Part shown: positions 1 through 8,180 of the stretch, piece by piece
Position numbering within the stretch: the first letter of the stretch is position 1
How the letters are laid out: each line of letters starts with the position of its first letter
NCBI GenBank assembly: GCA_964462635.1
Contig: CAYWYJ010000025.1
Span: 1 to 38,684, forward strand
DNA from: JBFMAI01 sp964462635
Lineage (GTDB): Bacteria > Planctomycetota > Phycisphaerae > UBA1845 > Fen-1342
Reading direction: 5' to 3'
Length of the DNA stretch: 38,684 bases
Notes under the pieces: generated by a model
Database searches by the model: none
What the model was told of the DNA's origin: nothing
Seen by the model: the letters and a program-made list of their open reading frames with translations, nothing else
Made by a program: the position numbers and the translations under genes

Positions 1-696
1 GTTATCGAGATGAACCCCGACACCGCCCGCGCGGAGCACACCCCCGCCGCCCCCGTCCTGGTCGGCGACGCCACCCGCATGGCCATTCTGCATCGCGCCG
101 GGTTGAGCACCGCCCGCGCGCTGGTCATCGCGATCGCCGAGCCGCGGGCCACGCGGCAGATTGTCGCCCAGGCCCACACCGTCCGTCCCGACCTGTACAT
201 ACTGGCCCGCACGCGCTACGTCACCGACATCGAGGCGCTGTACCGACTGGGGGCCCGGCAAGTGATCCCCGAGGAGTTCGAGACCTCCATCGAGATCTTC
301 GCCCACGTGCTCAAGGAGTTCGGCGTCCCGGACAACGTGATCGAGCAGCAGGTCACGATCGTGCGCGCGGGGCACTACGGGATGCTCCGGGGCCGGCCGA
401 CCGACCAGGCCATTCGTGCCGAGTGGCTGGCGGTGCTCGAAGCCGCCGTCACGCAGACGTATCTCATGCAAGCGGGGAGCCCGGCCGTCGGACAGTCGCT
501 CCGCGACCTCGACCTGCGGGCCCGCACCGGCGTGACCATCGTGGCGGTGACGCGCGGCGGCAAGCCGGTGGCCAGCCCGCCGGCGGAGTTTGTGCTCGCG
601 CCGGGCGACGTGCTGGTCCTGGTCGGCACGCACAAGGCGCTGGATCAGACCCGGCACGTGCTGGATCCGCCGGCGCAGCCCACACACCCCACGTAG
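1..696 (+). CDS. C-terminal part of a CPA2-family cation/proton antiporter (RCK/TrkA-N plus TrkA-C), 5' end outside window
   Basis: The frame is open from base 1 and the gene begins upstream; 231 residues are visible. The first residues (VIEMNP) and the GDATR motif at visible residues 22-26 are the second half of a TrkA-N/RCK NAD-binding Rossmann fold, where the acidic residue after the second strand binds the nucleotide ribose. A TrkA-C domain follows at about residues 150-225 (GVTIVAVTRGGKPVASP, then VLAPGDVLVLVGT). This order at the C-terminus is that of KefB/KefC/YbaL-like potassium efflux antiporters, whose membrane domain would lie upstream. A stand-alone TrkA-type regulatory subunit cannot be excluded because the N-terminal half is missing. 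The gene ends 54 bp before the convergent sucD. Confidence 0.85.
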   Translation, partial: VIEMNPDTARAEHTPAAPVLVGDATRMAILHRAGLSTARALVIAIAEPRATRQIVAQAHTVRPDLYILARTRYVTDIEALYRLGARQVIPEEFETSIEIFAHVLKEFGVPDNVIEQQVTIVRAGHYGMLRGRPTDQAIRAEWLAVLEAAVTQTYLMQAGSPAVGQSLRDLDLRARTGVTIVAVTRGGKPVASPPAEFVLAPGDVLVLVGTHKALDQTRHVLDPPAQPTHPT

Positions 697-711
697 CCTC
701 GGGGCGGCTCG

Positions 712-732
712 CCGGGAGGCTTGCCGTCCCGG
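712..732. terminator. possible bidirectional hairpin between convergent genes
   Basis: A perfect 6-bp stem (CCGGGA/TCCCGG) with a 9-nt loop lies in the 54-bp gap between the antiporter gene and sucD, which converge. There is no T-tract on either side, so a terminator role rests only on position. Confidence 0.25.
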
Positions 733-750
733 TGCCGCGCGAGCCGGCCG

Positions 751-1638
751 CTACTTCAGCACTCTCGCCACCGTTTCGCCGATTGTCGCCGGGCTGTCGC
801 TGACCGCGATGCCCGCGGCGCGCAGGGCCGCGATCTTTGATTGCGCCGTGCCTTCGCCGCCGGAGATGATCGCGCCCGCGTGCCCCATCCGCTTGCCGGG
901 TGGGGCGGTCTGGCCGGCGATGAACGCGACCACGGGCTTGCGGATGTTCTTCTCGATGTGGGCGGCGGCGGCTTCCTCGTCGGTGCCGCCGATCTCGCCG
1001 ATCAGCACGATGGCGTGCGTCTGGGGATCGGCCTCGAAGAGATCGAGCAACTCGATGAAGTTGAGCCCCTTGACCGGGTCGCCGCCTATGCCGATGCAGG
1101 TGGTCTGCCCGATGCCGCGCTGGCTGCACTGCCAGACGGCCTCGTAGGTGAGCGTGCCGCTGCGGGAGATGAGCCCGATGTTCATGCTGCCGCCGGTCGG
1201 GGGTTTGTGGATGTAGCCGGGCATGATGCCGATCTTGCACCGGCCGGGGCTGATGATGCCGGGGCAGTTCGGTCCGATCAGCTTCGTCCCGCGATCGTCC
1301 AGGTACTTGCGGGCCTTCACCATGTCGAGTGTCGGGATACCTTCGGTGATCAGCACGACGAGCCGGATGCCCGCGTCGGCCGCCTCCATGGCCGCTTCGG
1401 CGGCAAAGGCGGCCGGCACGAAGACCAGGCTCGCATCGGCCCCGGTCGCCGCGACCGCCTCATGGCAGGTGTCAAAGACGGGCAGACCGTGCTCCGACTT
1501 GGTGCCGCCCTTGCCCGGCGTGCAGCCGCCGACGAACTTCGTGCCGTACTCGATGCACTGCGCCGTATGGAACGCACCGGCCTTGCCGGTGATTCCCTGA
1601 CAGATGACGCGGGTCCGGTCGTCAACGAGGATGCTCAT
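751..1638 (-). CDS. sucD: succinyl-CoA synthetase (ADP-forming) subunit alpha
   Basis: The alpha subunit of succinate-CoA ligase binds CoA and carries the phosphohistidine intermediate in the substrate-level phosphorylation step of the TCA cycle. The 295-residue product has the usual length. It has the CoA-binding glycine motif GITGKAG at residues 15-21, GPNCPGI at 122-128, and the active-site motif GHAGAI with the phosphorylated histidine at residue 253. The ATG at 1638 was chosen over an 18-residue longer frame because MSILVDDRT is the family's usual N-terminus; a weak GGGAAG stands upstream. The beta subunit gene sucC, which normally precedes sucD, is not adjacent: the next gene upstream is a LolA-like protein 73 bp away. 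The partner must lie elsewhere in the genome. Confidence 0.96.
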   Translation of the reverse strand: MSILVDDRTRVICQGITGKAGAFHTAQCIEYGTKFVGGCTPGKGGTKSEHGLPVFDTCHEAVAATGADASLVFVPAAFAAEAAMEAADAGIRLVVLITEGIPTLDMVKARKYLDDRGTKLIGPNCPGIISPGRCKIGIMPGYIHKPPTGGSMNIGLISRSGTLTYEAVWQCSQRGIGQTTCIGIGGDPVKGLNFIELLDLFEADPQTHAIVLIGEIGGTDEEAAAAHIEKNIRKPVVAFIAGQTAPPGKRMGHAGAIISGGEGTAQSKIAALRAAGIAVSDSPATIGETVARVLK

Positions 1639-1711
1639 GAGTCTTCGCTTCCCAGGAACATAAGTGCCGAAGAAACGCGGGAGGCGCGGCACGACGGCCG
1701 CAGGGGGCCAC

Positions 1712-2593
1712 TCATCGGCCTGCCCCGGCGGGCGTGGGGGTCGGCGGAACGGGAATCGGCTCCAGCCGTTCCACGAGCTCCGTGTACCCCGTCGGCGTCT
1801 TGATCTCGAACAAACCGTCGCGGAGCCCCTTATTCAGCTCCGCGTCGCCGAACGTGATCGTGATGTGCGAGTTCAGTTTGCCGGTACCGTCGAGCTTGGC
1901 CACGCGGACCTTCACCGGCAAACCGTCCGTCGCGCCGCCGCGCTGCACCCAGAAGTCCAGTTCCTTGTAGTTCTGCCCGGTACGTGTGCCGGCGCGCGGC
2001 GTCAGACGGAGGTGCTCGGTGTCCTTCGGATCGTCGTCGGCGGGCGGCAGCAGGGCCACCTCAAACTCGCGGACGATGTCGTCCTTCTTCTGGCCGAACG
2101 GCAGCGGGAAGACGCCCTCGCCGACCTTATAGGGGTCGCCCGCGTCTTCCGGCCGGCGGACCTCGCGCCGCTGAACGGTCTTGGTTTGTGACTGCACCTC
2201 GACGTACCAGCGGCCGTCGAAGAGGTGGCGTTCGTCTAGGGGCCGCTTTTCCGTACCTTTGATCCACTCTTTAAAGTGAATCAGAAACCGGGCGACGGGG
2301 TCGGCCTGCTGGTACCACAGCTCGCCGCGCTTCGAGACGACTTCGTCGGGCTCATCGACGGCGAATTCCTGTCGCCAGGTGAGGCGGGCGTGCAAGTCCT
2401 GAACACGTCGCTGCTCGAGGCGGGTGAGGATGGCGTCGATGGCGGGGTCGAGGGGGGGCGACGGTGGGGCCTGCGCCGCGGCCGTCGTCGGCGCCGTCGT
2501 CGGGGCGGTTGCCGGCTGGGCCGCGGCCACGACGCCGGCCGCCAGAGCGAGTATGATGCTCGGTCGACAGATGCGGATCGAGCGGGTACGCAT
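1712..2593 (-). CDS. exported LolA-like (outer-membrane lipoprotein-sorting fold) protein
   Basis: A 293-residue protein with an N-terminal signal peptide (about residues 1-26: basic start, then a hydrophobic ILALAAGVVAAA stretch) and an Ala/Thr/Pro-rich linker to about residue 48. The rest is a predicted beta-rich domain with the pattern of LolA-like proteins: GELWYQQADPVARFL, LFDGRWYVEV, LDFWVQR followed by GLPVKVRV, then FEIKTPTGY near the end. LolA carries lipoproteins across the periplasm; whether this homologue does so is inference. The ATG at 2593 is preferred over a 40-residue longer frame because AGGAG sits 9 nt upstream and the signal peptide begins there. It is divergent from waaA, another envelope gene, and could be co-transcribed with sucD. 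Confidence 0.75.
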   Translation of the reverse strand: MRTRSIRICRPSIILALAAGVVAAAQPATAPTTAPTTAAAQAPPSPPLDPAIDAILTRLEQRRVQDLHARLTWRQEFAVDEPDEVVSKRGELWYQQADPVARFLIHFKEWIKGTEKRPLDERHLFDGRWYVEVQSQTKTVQRREVRRPEDAGDPYKVGEGVFPLPFGQKKDDIVREFEVALLPPADDDPKDTEHLRLTPRAGTRTGQNYKELDFWVQRGGATDGLPVKVRVAKLDGTGKLNSHITITFGDAELNKGLRDGLFEIKTPTGYTELVERLEPIPVPPTPTPAGAGR

Positions 2594-2626
2594 GTTCGCA
2601 AGCTCCTGAGGCGTTGACCGGGTCGG

Positions 2627-2655
2627 ATTGTAGGCTCCGGCGGGAGGCGCGCGAA
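2627..2655 (-). promoter_or_regulatory. candidate sigma-70-like promoter of the LolA-like gene
   Basis: On the minus strand a TACAAT hexamer (5 of 6 to the -10 consensus, bases 2632-2627) follows TTCGCG (3 of 6 to -35, bases 2655-2650) with a 17-bp spacer. Transcription would start near 2620, about 27 nt before the ATG, leaving the AGGAG ribosome-binding site in the leader. Found by eye only. Confidence 0.4.
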
Positions 2656-2718
2656 GCCGCGCCCGCCGACCGGCCGCCCGCGGCCCGGTGTCGGACCACC
2701 AGCGTGATTCCACTCTTG

Positions 2719-3999
2719 ATGGACCTGATCTACGCCGTCGCGTTGGGCCTCGGCTGGCCGTACTTGCTCTATCGGCGGCGGACGCGGGGTCCGTCGGGCG
2801 TACCCTGGCGGGAGTACTTCGGGCGGGTGCCGTCGCGGCCGGTCTCGGCGCACTGCGTCTGGCTGCACGCGGTGTCGCTGGGGGAGGTCAATGCGACGCG
2901 GACGATCGTGGCCGAGCTGCGGCAGCGGAGCCCGGACATCGCCGTGGTTATCAGCAGCACGACCACGACCGGGTTGGGGCAGGCCCGCAAGCTCTACCCG
3001 CACCTGGTGACCTTCCGCTTCCCGCTCGATTTCTCGTTCGCCATTCGCAACGTGCTGGAGAGGACGCGACCGTCGGTCATCGTGCTCATGGAACTCGAGG
3101 TCTGGCCGAACCTGCTCGAAATCGCCGCCCGCGAGGGCATCCCGGTCATCATCGCCAATGGGCGCGTCACGACCGAGAAGAGCGTGCGGCGGTTCAACTG
3201 GCCGGTGGTGCGGTGGCTGGCGCGGCGGATGTTCCGCAGCCTGCAATGGGTCGGGGCCCAGGACGGGACGTACCAGGCCCGCTTCATCGAGCTGGGGGTG
3301 CCGGCCGAGCGCGTCGAGGTGACGGGATCGGTGAAGTACGACGCGGCGGAGGTGGCCGACCGGATTGCGGGGCAGGATGAACTGGCCGCGGAGATGGGGA
3401 TCGACCGGTCGCAGCCGCTGTGGGTGTGCGGCAGCACGGGCCCCGGCGAGGAGACCCTGATCCTCGATGCATTCTCGCGGCTGCGGGCCCAGTTTCCGGA
3501 TCTCCAGTTGGCGATCATCCCGCGGAAGCCGGAGCGATTCGACGAGGTGGCGCAGCTTATCGTGCAGCGCGGGTACGCCTGCCTGCGGCGCAGTACCGGG
3601 GCCCCGGTCGTGCCGTCGGCCGTGCCGGAACCGCGGCCGGTCTTCCTGGGCGACACGCTGGGCGAACTGCGCAAGTTCTACGCCCTGGCGACGATCGCGT
3701 TTGTGGGGCGGAGCCTGGTTCCGATGGGCGGGTCCGACGTCATGGAGGCCGCGGGACTCGGTAAGCCGGTGCTGGTCGGGCCGCACACGGACAACTTCAC
3801 CGAGGCGGTCAACCTGCTGATCGCGGAGGGGGCGTGCCGGCGCGTCACTTCCGCCGACGCGCTGGCCACGGCGGCGACCGACTTGCTGCGGCACCCGGAG
3901 CGCCGCGTTCAGATGGGCAAGGCGGGCCAGGCGGCGATACTGAGTCGGCGCGGGGCCACGGCCGCGACGGTGAACAAGATACTCGACCTGCTGCCGTGA
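2719..3999 (+). CDS. waaA: 3-deoxy-D-manno-octulosonic acid (Kdo) transferase, GT30 family
   Basis: WaaA/KdtA transfers Kdo from CMP-Kdo to the lipid A precursor at the inner-membrane face, so its presence implies an LPS-bearing outer membrane. The 426-residue product starts with a hydrophobic membrane-anchoring segment (residues 2-18). The GT30 motif LHAVSLGEV is at residues 49-57, with the catalytic-base glutamate at 56. The C-terminal half has GDTLGEL, FVGRSLVPMGG and GKPVLVGPHTDNF, the CMP-Kdo-binding half of the GT-B fold. The ATG at 2719 was chosen by length and by the membrane segment; an in-frame GTG at 2704 is an alternative, and neither has a clear ribosome-binding site. A 125-bp divergent spacer separates it from the LolA-like gene. 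Confidence 0.93.
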   Translation: MDLIYAVALGLGWPYLLYRRRTRGPSGVPWREYFGRVPSRPVSAHCVWLHAVSLGEVNATRTIVAELRQRSPDIAVVISSTTTTGLGQARKLYPHLVTFRFPLDFSFAIRNVLERTRPSVIVLMELEVWPNLLEIAAREGIPVIIANGRVTTEKSVRRFNWPVVRWLARRMFRSLQWVGAQDGTYQARFIELGVPAERVEVTGSVKYDAAEVADRIAGQDELAAEMGIDRSQPLWVCGSTGPGEETLILDAFSRLRAQFPDLQLAIIPRKPERFDEVAQLIVQRGYACLRRSTGAPVVPSAVPEPRPVFLGDTLGELRKFYALATIAFVGRSLVPMGGSDVMEAAGLGKPVLVGPHTDNFTEAVNLLIAEGACRRVTSADALATAATDLLRHPERRVQMGKAGQAAILSRRGATAATVNKILDLLP

Positions 4000-4073
4000 G
4001 CCTTACCGGGCCACGGTACTGGCGTTCGTGGTCCGTGAGCGTATGCGTTCGCTTATAGCCCCGCCTAAACACA

Positions 4074-4117
4074 AGGGTTGGGCGACAAGCCTGCGGGGGC
4101 TTGGGAGGCCCAACCCT
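4074..4117. repeat. two-tier GC-rich hairpin
   Basis: A perfect 10-bp outer stem (AGGGTTGGGC at 4074-4083, GCCCAACCCT at 4108-4117) encloses a perfect 6-bp inner stem (CAAGCC 4086-4091, GGCTTG 4098-4103) with a 6-nt loop. On the minus strand a short T-rich stretch (TGTGTTTA) follows; on the plus strand a run of C follows. It could be a weak terminator or a REP-like element. It lies 75 bp after waaA. Confidence 0.6.
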
Positions 4118-4416
4118 GCGCCCCCCCATGTCCTCCACCTCCAAGCCTTTAAGAAACGGCCCCGCGCGGCGGACAAGAAGCCGCCAGCAACGGGGCGCCT
4201 CCTCCTCCAAACCGTCACTTTCAGCAAGCTGCCAAGACGCCCGCGAACACGATGACCGGTTCGCTGCACACCAGTATAGGCACGCCGACCGTCGAAATGC
4301 AACCGCTCCCGAGAAAGCAGCGCACGGCGTGGGAAGATCACGGCGGCTTGATTCGTAAGACTTGCGCCCGCATGGCGTTGCGCTACAGCGCCTGCGGCTG
4401 TCATCGCAGGTTGGCC

Positions 4417-4451
4417 GAAAACAACGAGCCGACCGGTTCGCGGTCGGCTCG
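4417..4451 (-). terminator. rho-independent terminator of the pilus operon
   Basis: An 11-bp perfect stem (CGAGCCGACCG at 4425-4435, CGGTCGGCTCG at 4441-4451) with a 5-nt loop is followed on the minus strand immediately by TTGTTTTC. It stands about 93 nt beyond the prepilin stop codon, where the long minus-strand transcript should end. Confidence 0.8.
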
Positions 4452-4544
4452 CTCGGTGGGCTGTCGTGATTCGTTCAGGCAGACGGCGGCATCAACCACC
4501 CGGCCCGGGCCCGGGGCCCACCGGGGTCTCGGCCGCCTCCGGCG

Positions 4545-5054
4545 TTAGTATTTTGTGAAAGGGACGCCGGCATCGTCGGTCATGGCGGTGTTGGGCAGGA
4601 ACTCGCCCGTGTTCGGGTTGTAGACCCAGCCTTCGCCGCCGCCGGGTACGGGCACGGGCGGGCTGTTGGCGGCGTCAATCAGGACGTTGACGGCGGTGGC
4701 CTTGCCGGCGTTCTCACCCACAGGGCAGGGCGGGATCGTGAGCAGGTACGGCCCGTACTTGAAGACGGTCGTCTTGGTGGCGTTGTTCGCCCCATTGACG
4801 TCCGTGTACTTGGTCAACTGGTTGACGAACCCGGCCGCATCCGGGCCGGGATACACGTTCTTGTGCTCAGTTGCGTAGATGCTGATGGCCGACCGGACCA
4901 TCGACAGGTTGGCCGCCAACGCCGATTGGCCCGCCCCCGTGGCCCCGCGGCTGAGCCGTGGGATCGCGATCGCCGCGAGAATCCCGATGATCACGATCAC
5001 CACCACGAGCTCGACCAGCGAAAAGCCGCGCTCTTGACGCTTGGGGAATGTCAT
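4545..5054 (-). CDS. type IV prepilin (major pilin-like)
   Basis: A 169-residue prepilin. The leader MTFPKRQERG ends in glycine 10, the prepilin-peptidase (PilD) cleavage site, and is followed by FSLVELVVVIVIIGILAAIAIP, the conserved N-terminal helix (here cut into FSLVELVVVI and what follows), with the methylation-site phenylalanine at +1 and glutamate at +5. The C-terminal domain is short, contains two cysteines fewer than a typical disulphide-looped pilin, and ends close to GEFLPNTAMTDD. The ATG at 5054 has GGAG 8 nt upstream; a longer open frame to 5546 lacks any leader and is rejected. It is the last gene of the pilus block, 172 bp after the PilP-like gene and 93 nt before a terminator. 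Confidence 0.93.
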   Translation of the reverse strand: MTFPKRQERGFSLVELVVVIVIIGILAAIAIPRLSRGATGAGQSALAANLSMVRSAISIYATEHKNVYPGPDAAGFVNQLTKYTDVNGANNATKTTVFKYGPYLLTIPPCPVGENAGKATAVNVLIDAANSPPVPVPGGGEGWVYNPNTGEFLPNTAMTDDAGVPFTKY

Positions 5055-5226
5055 GGGGCTGACTCCTATGCGGATCGCACCGACGCTGCCGGGTCGACCG
5101 GCCCGCCCCATACTGCTGCCGGGCACGGCGAACCCGCGGGGCCTTTGGGCCCTCTCCGTATCCAACTGGGGCATCGGCCGGGTACGGGGAGCACTTGAGT
5201 ACGGGGAAACCCGAATGGTCCGGGAG

Positions 5227-5769
5227 CTATGGCGTTGCGGTCGTGACGGCCAGTTCGAGCACCAGGCGCTCCCCGCTAGTCGGGTCCGCAAACACCACGC
5301 GGTCGCGTTCGATTGCGACCAGCCGATAACCGTCGAGTTCCGCACGCAGCGGATACAGGCGGTCGTCAATGACGGCCCAGCCCGTGCCGCCGACCAACAC
5401 CCCCACCAGCCGGTGCCGTTCCTTGAACTGTGCCGCACGGTCCACGGCGGGCTGGGCATCGTCCTCCTCGACAACGACGGCCGCGGGGCCCAGGGCCGAT
5501 TCGATGGCGGGGGTGGGCATGAAGAGATCGCGTTCCTGTTGCTCAAGGCGCCCGGCCACCGACGAGTAGTCGGTGTTGGTCAGCCGCGTCAGCAGCGGCC
5601 CCACGTCCTGCCACACGACGGTCGGGGCGGCTGCCTGGGCGGAAGCGGCCGATTGGGCCTGGGCCGGCCTGGGCTGACCGCCGCCCATTTGGGAGTCCGC
5701 CAGCCAGATTCCGCCGGCGACGAGCAGGGCACCGAGCAGGAGTCGCTGCCGGCCGGTGATGGGCTTCAT
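5227..5769 (-). CDS. PilP/GspC-like inner-membrane pilus assembly protein
   Basis: A 180-residue bitopic membrane protein: basic start, one membrane segment at about residues 8-26, then an Ala/Gln/Pro-rich periplasmic linker. The C-terminal part (RHRLVGVLVGGTGWAVIDD, then a GYRLVAIERDRVVFAD stretch) has the alternating beta-strand pattern of the homology region shared by PilP and GspC, which in those systems contacts the secretin. Its start codon overlaps the stop of the pilO-like gene in an ATGA, so the two are translationally coupled. Position after pilM, pilN and pilO supports a PilP role. The sequence match is by pattern, so the exact family is less certain than its role in the assembly complex. 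Confidence 0.65.
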   Translation of the reverse strand: MKPITGRQRLLLGALLVAGGIWLADSQMGGGQPRPAQAQSAASAQAAAPTVVWQDVGPLLTRLTNTDYSSVAGRLEQQERDLFMPTPAIESALGPAAVVVEEDDAQPAVDRAAQFKERHRLVGVLVGGTGWAVIDDRLYPLRAELDGYRLVAIERDRVVFADPTSGERLVLELAVTTATP

Positions 5770-6353
5770 GACGACGACCCTCCCGTAGCCGGCGCGGGGG
5801 CTTCCGGCAGCAAGTAGAGTCGGATGGACCAGGCCAGGTCGCAAATCGGCTCGGCCGATGTCGCGGCCCGCGAGATCGAGCAGTTCTGCAACGACTGGTA
5901 GGGGATTTCGCGGGCCAGCCGATCGAGATACAGGAAGAAATCGCGGCTGCGTCCGCGTCCCGCGAGCTGGATCTCATGGACGAGGTACGGGCCGTCGCGT
6001 TGCATGGCCTGGGGCGCCACGCTGAGCAGTTCCAAGCCGGCGACCTGCGCCAAGTCGGTTACTTGGCGGAGCAATTGCGAGACGGACGCGGCCGTGGGGG
6101 CGCGGCCCGCCTGGTCGGCCCCGGCCCGCTGAATGCGCGCCAAGTCGGCTTCGAAGCGCTGGAGGTCGTCGAGGTCGCGCTGGAGCTGCGTTTCGACCGC
6201 GGTGCGGCGGGCCGCCAGTTCACGGTAGCGCGTCCAGGTGTCACCCCACGGCGCTACCACGAAGAACCACGCGGCCGCGCCGATCGCGGCCAGAGTGGCC
6301 AGACCGATCAGGTCCACGTCGTAGAGCGTGCATGGTCGGCGACAGACGATCAT
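5766..6353 (-). CDS. pilO: PilO-like type IV pilus inner-membrane protein
   Basis: A 195-residue protein with a single membrane segment at about residues 14-34 (DLIGLATLAAIGAAAWFFVV), followed by a coiled-coil stretch rich in Arg, Glu and Gln (about 38-80) and a C-terminal ferredoxin-like domain (VAGLELLSVAP, then the beta-strand YLVHEIQLAGRG, then FFLYLDRLAREIPY). This is the layout of PilO, which heterodimerises with PilN in the periplasm to link the cytoplasmic PilM ring to the secretin. Its start overlaps the pilN stop and its stop overlaps the next start, both as ATGA. Confidence 0.85.
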   Translation of the reverse strand: MIVCRRPCTLYDVDLIGLATLAAIGAAAWFFVVAPWGDTWTRYRELAARRTAVETQLQRDLDDLQRFEADLARIQRAGADQAGRAPTAASVSQLLRQVTDLAQVAGLELLSVAPQAMQRDGPYLVHEIQLAGRGRSRDFFLYLDRLAREIPYQSLQNCSISRAATSAEPICDLAWSIRLYLLPEAPAPATGGSSS

Positions 6354-7012
6354 GGGTCGTTCTCCTCCGCGGCGCTCGACAATTCGAAGGCGACGGCCAA
6401 CCCGGCGCGGAACGGCTCGGACGTGGCCCGGACCAGCTCGACATGGTGCCAGCCGGGCATGTTCTGAAGCGTGTTGAGCAGTTGGATGAGGGCGCCGTGG
6501 TCGAGCGCATACCCGCGCAGGGACACCTCCCGCGCTCCGCGCGGGGTTTCGGCGGAGGCGGGCGTGCCGCGGGCGACCGATGCCGGCGGCGGGCGATTGC
6601 CGGCCAAGTTGGCCAACGGCCCGGCGGCGGTGCGCGCGTCCGGCTTGCCGTCGGATACTGCCAGAGCCGTCAGGAAGACGCCCTCCGGGGCCGTCTCGGC
6701 CAACGTGGCCAGGCGCCGCGCCCACGGCTGCGGTCGCCGGGCCGCCGCCACGGTCTGGAGGGCCTCCAGCGCAACGCGGCGGTCGGCGTCCGCGGTCGTC
6801 AGGCGGCGTTGCACCTCGGCGCGCTGCAACTCAGTGGCCTGGACCCGATCGGCCAAGCGCCGCAGCCCGCGGGCGGCGGTGTTCTCGACCGCCCACGCCG
6901 AGGCGACCAGAACGGCGAGTGTCAACGCGAGCCCGGTCCAGAGGGTCCGGCGGCGTGCCCGGACTCGGGTTAGGCGCTGCATCTGCGGAACCAGGTTTAC
7001 GCCGGGCGTCAT
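6350..7012 (-). CDS. pilN: PilN-like type IV pilus inner-membrane protein
   Basis: A 220-residue bitopic protein. The short cytoplasmic N-terminus contains NLVPQ at residues 6-10, matching the conserved NLLP peptide by which PilN docks into PilM. A membrane segment lies at about residues 27-44, followed by a coiled coil (about 50-90) and a C-terminal domain with GALIQLLNTLQNMPGW and a VELV strand typical of PilN. A low-complexity Pro/Ala/Arg stretch at about 125-155 is longer than usual. A much longer upstream frame (to 8083) overlaps pilM entirely and is an antisense-free shadow, not part of the gene. ATGA overlaps join it to pilM and pilO. Confidence 0.87.
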   Translation of the reverse strand: MTPGVNLVPQMQRLTRVRARRRTLWTGLALTLAVLVASAWAVENTAARGLRRLADRVQATELQRAEVQRRLTTADADRRVALEALQTVAAARRPQPWARRLATLAETAPEGVFLTALAVSDGKPDARTAAGPLANLAGNRPPPASVARGTPASAETPRGAREVSLRGYALDHGALIQLLNTLQNMPGWHHVELVRATSEPFRAGLAVAFELSSAAEENDP

Positions 7013-8157
7013 GGGGCCTCCAGATCGAGAATCGCCGCACCGATCGCCGCCGCCGTGTGCGGCTCGAAGTACTCCTGTGGTCGCGGGGTCGGCGCCGGGC
7101 TGGCGACGGCTTCCGCCGGCCCGGCGGAGTCGGTCACGGTCGTCGCGCCGTCGTCGTCGCGGCCGGTAAGCCGACGCACGGGTATTCCGAGTTCGGTCTC
7201 CAGGAGCTGGGGCAGACCGGCCAGCCGCGCCCCTCCGCCGGCGAGCCACAGCCCCTTTATCGCGTGGTCGGGGAAGCTCTGCATGAGGTAGGAGAAGCAC
7301 CGGCCGACCTCGTGCGCGAGGGTGCGCAGCGACTCGCGCAGCACGCGCGTACACAGGTCCGGCAGTTCCGCTTCGGACGCCGGGGCGTCGGCCTGACCGT
7401 TCTCGTCCCACGTTGGTCGGAGCCCCTGTTGCCGTTTGAGCTGCTCGGCGACGGGCACGGGGACCTCGAAGGCCTCGGCCAGGAGCCGCGTCCACTGCTG
7501 CGGGGCGACCGACAATGTGCGGATGTACGTGGGCACCTCGCCGATGACGAGCGTCAGCGTGGCGTGCCGTAACCCCAGGTCCAGCACTCCCCACAGGTCG
7601 TTGTCCCCGGGGGACCACAGTTCCCGGCCGACGCGTGCGAGCGCGCACGGCGACACTTCGATGCGCCGCAGGTCCAGCCCCTCCTGCTCGAATGCCGCGC
7701 ACCACTGGCGGGCCGTCTCGGTGGCCAGGGCCACGGCCATCACGTTGGCGTGCAGGGCCTGGGCGCGCGGAAGGTGCCAGTAGCGGACCTCGAGGGTCTC
7801 GGCCGACTCGCGGCTTTCGCGGGCGACTTCCCACTTCAGGGCCTGTTCCACGCGGGCCGGGGGCTGGGCAAGCGCCTGGTCCGGCAGGCGCAAGGGGAAG
7901 AAACTGACTTCCGGGGGCGAGAGCACCAGGGCCACGCCGCGACCGTGGAACCCGCCCTGCTCGAGCAGGCGCGCGAGCTGCGCCGGCTGGACCGCGGGGG
8001 CCTGGGCCTCGGCGACCGGACCGCGATCGAACTGGAGCGTCTGGCCGGTGTAGTTCGCGGCCCGGTCCCGGAAGCGGCGACATTGCGCGGCCCGCAGGCC
8101 GGCGGCACCGACGTCGAACGTGACAGCCGAGGGGCGGGCGCGGAGTCGGGCGAACAT
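7009..8157 (-). CDS. pilM: PilM, actin-like ATPase of the type IV pilus assembly platform
   Basis: A 382-residue cytoplasmic protein with the actin/FtsA-like fold: phosphate-1 region VTFDVGAAGLRAAQ (about residues 12-25), phosphate-2 region LDLGLRHATLTLV (about 193-205), and the adenosine-binding LWLAGGGARLAGL near residue 310. PilM forms the cytoplasmic ring that binds PilN and PilB/PilC. The start at 8157 has AGGAG 9 nt upstream. The C-terminal 60 residues contain an Ala/Pro/Thr-rich insertion before the final helix. Upstream, a 180-bp spacer full of 7-bp repeats separates it from pilC; downstream it overlaps pilN by ATGA. Confidence 0.9.
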   Translation of the reverse strand: MFARLRARPSAVTFDVGAAGLRAAQCRRFRDRAANYTGQTLQFDRGPVAEAQAPAVQPAQLARLLEQGGFHGRGVALVLSPPEVSFFPLRLPDQALAQPPARVEQALKWEVARESRESAETLEVRYWHLPRAQALHANVMAVALATETARQWCAAFEQEGLDLRRIEVSPCALARVGRELWSPGDNDLWGVLDLGLRHATLTLVIGEVPTYIRTLSVAPQQWTRLLAEAFEVPVPVAEQLKRQQGLRPTWDENGQADAPASEAELPDLCTRVLRESLRTLAHEVGRCFSYLMQSFPDHAIKGLWLAGGGARLAGLPQLLETELGIPVRRLTGRDDDGATTVTDSAGPAEAVASPAPTPRPQEYFEPHTAAAIGAAILDLEAP

Positions 8158-8180
8158 CAGTCAGCGCTCCTCGCGGGACA

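Larger units (their letters stand above)
4000..4544. other. 545-bp non-coding interval between waaA and the prepilin gene
   Basis: The genes on both sides end here (waaA from the left, the prepilin from the right). Two strong hairpins lie in it, at 4074-4117 and 4425-4451, listed separately. A 133-codon minus-strand open frame (4003-4404) runs through it, but its composition is that of translated GC-rich DNA and it reads through the 4074-4117 hairpin, so it was not called. No tRNA-like fold or recognisable small RNA was found by eye in the stretch between the hairpins. Confidence 0.6.

Noticed and set aside
4003..4404. 133-codon minus-strand open frame in the waaA-prepilin gap
   Set aside because: It reads through the hairpin at 4074-4117, has no recognisable domain or ribosome-binding site, and has the Arg/Gly/Ala-rich composition of translated GC-rich non-coding DNA.
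5055..5546. Upstream extension of the prepilin frame
   Set aside because: It would bury the prepilin leader peptide inside the protein, and the ATG at 5054 has a good ribosome-binding site.
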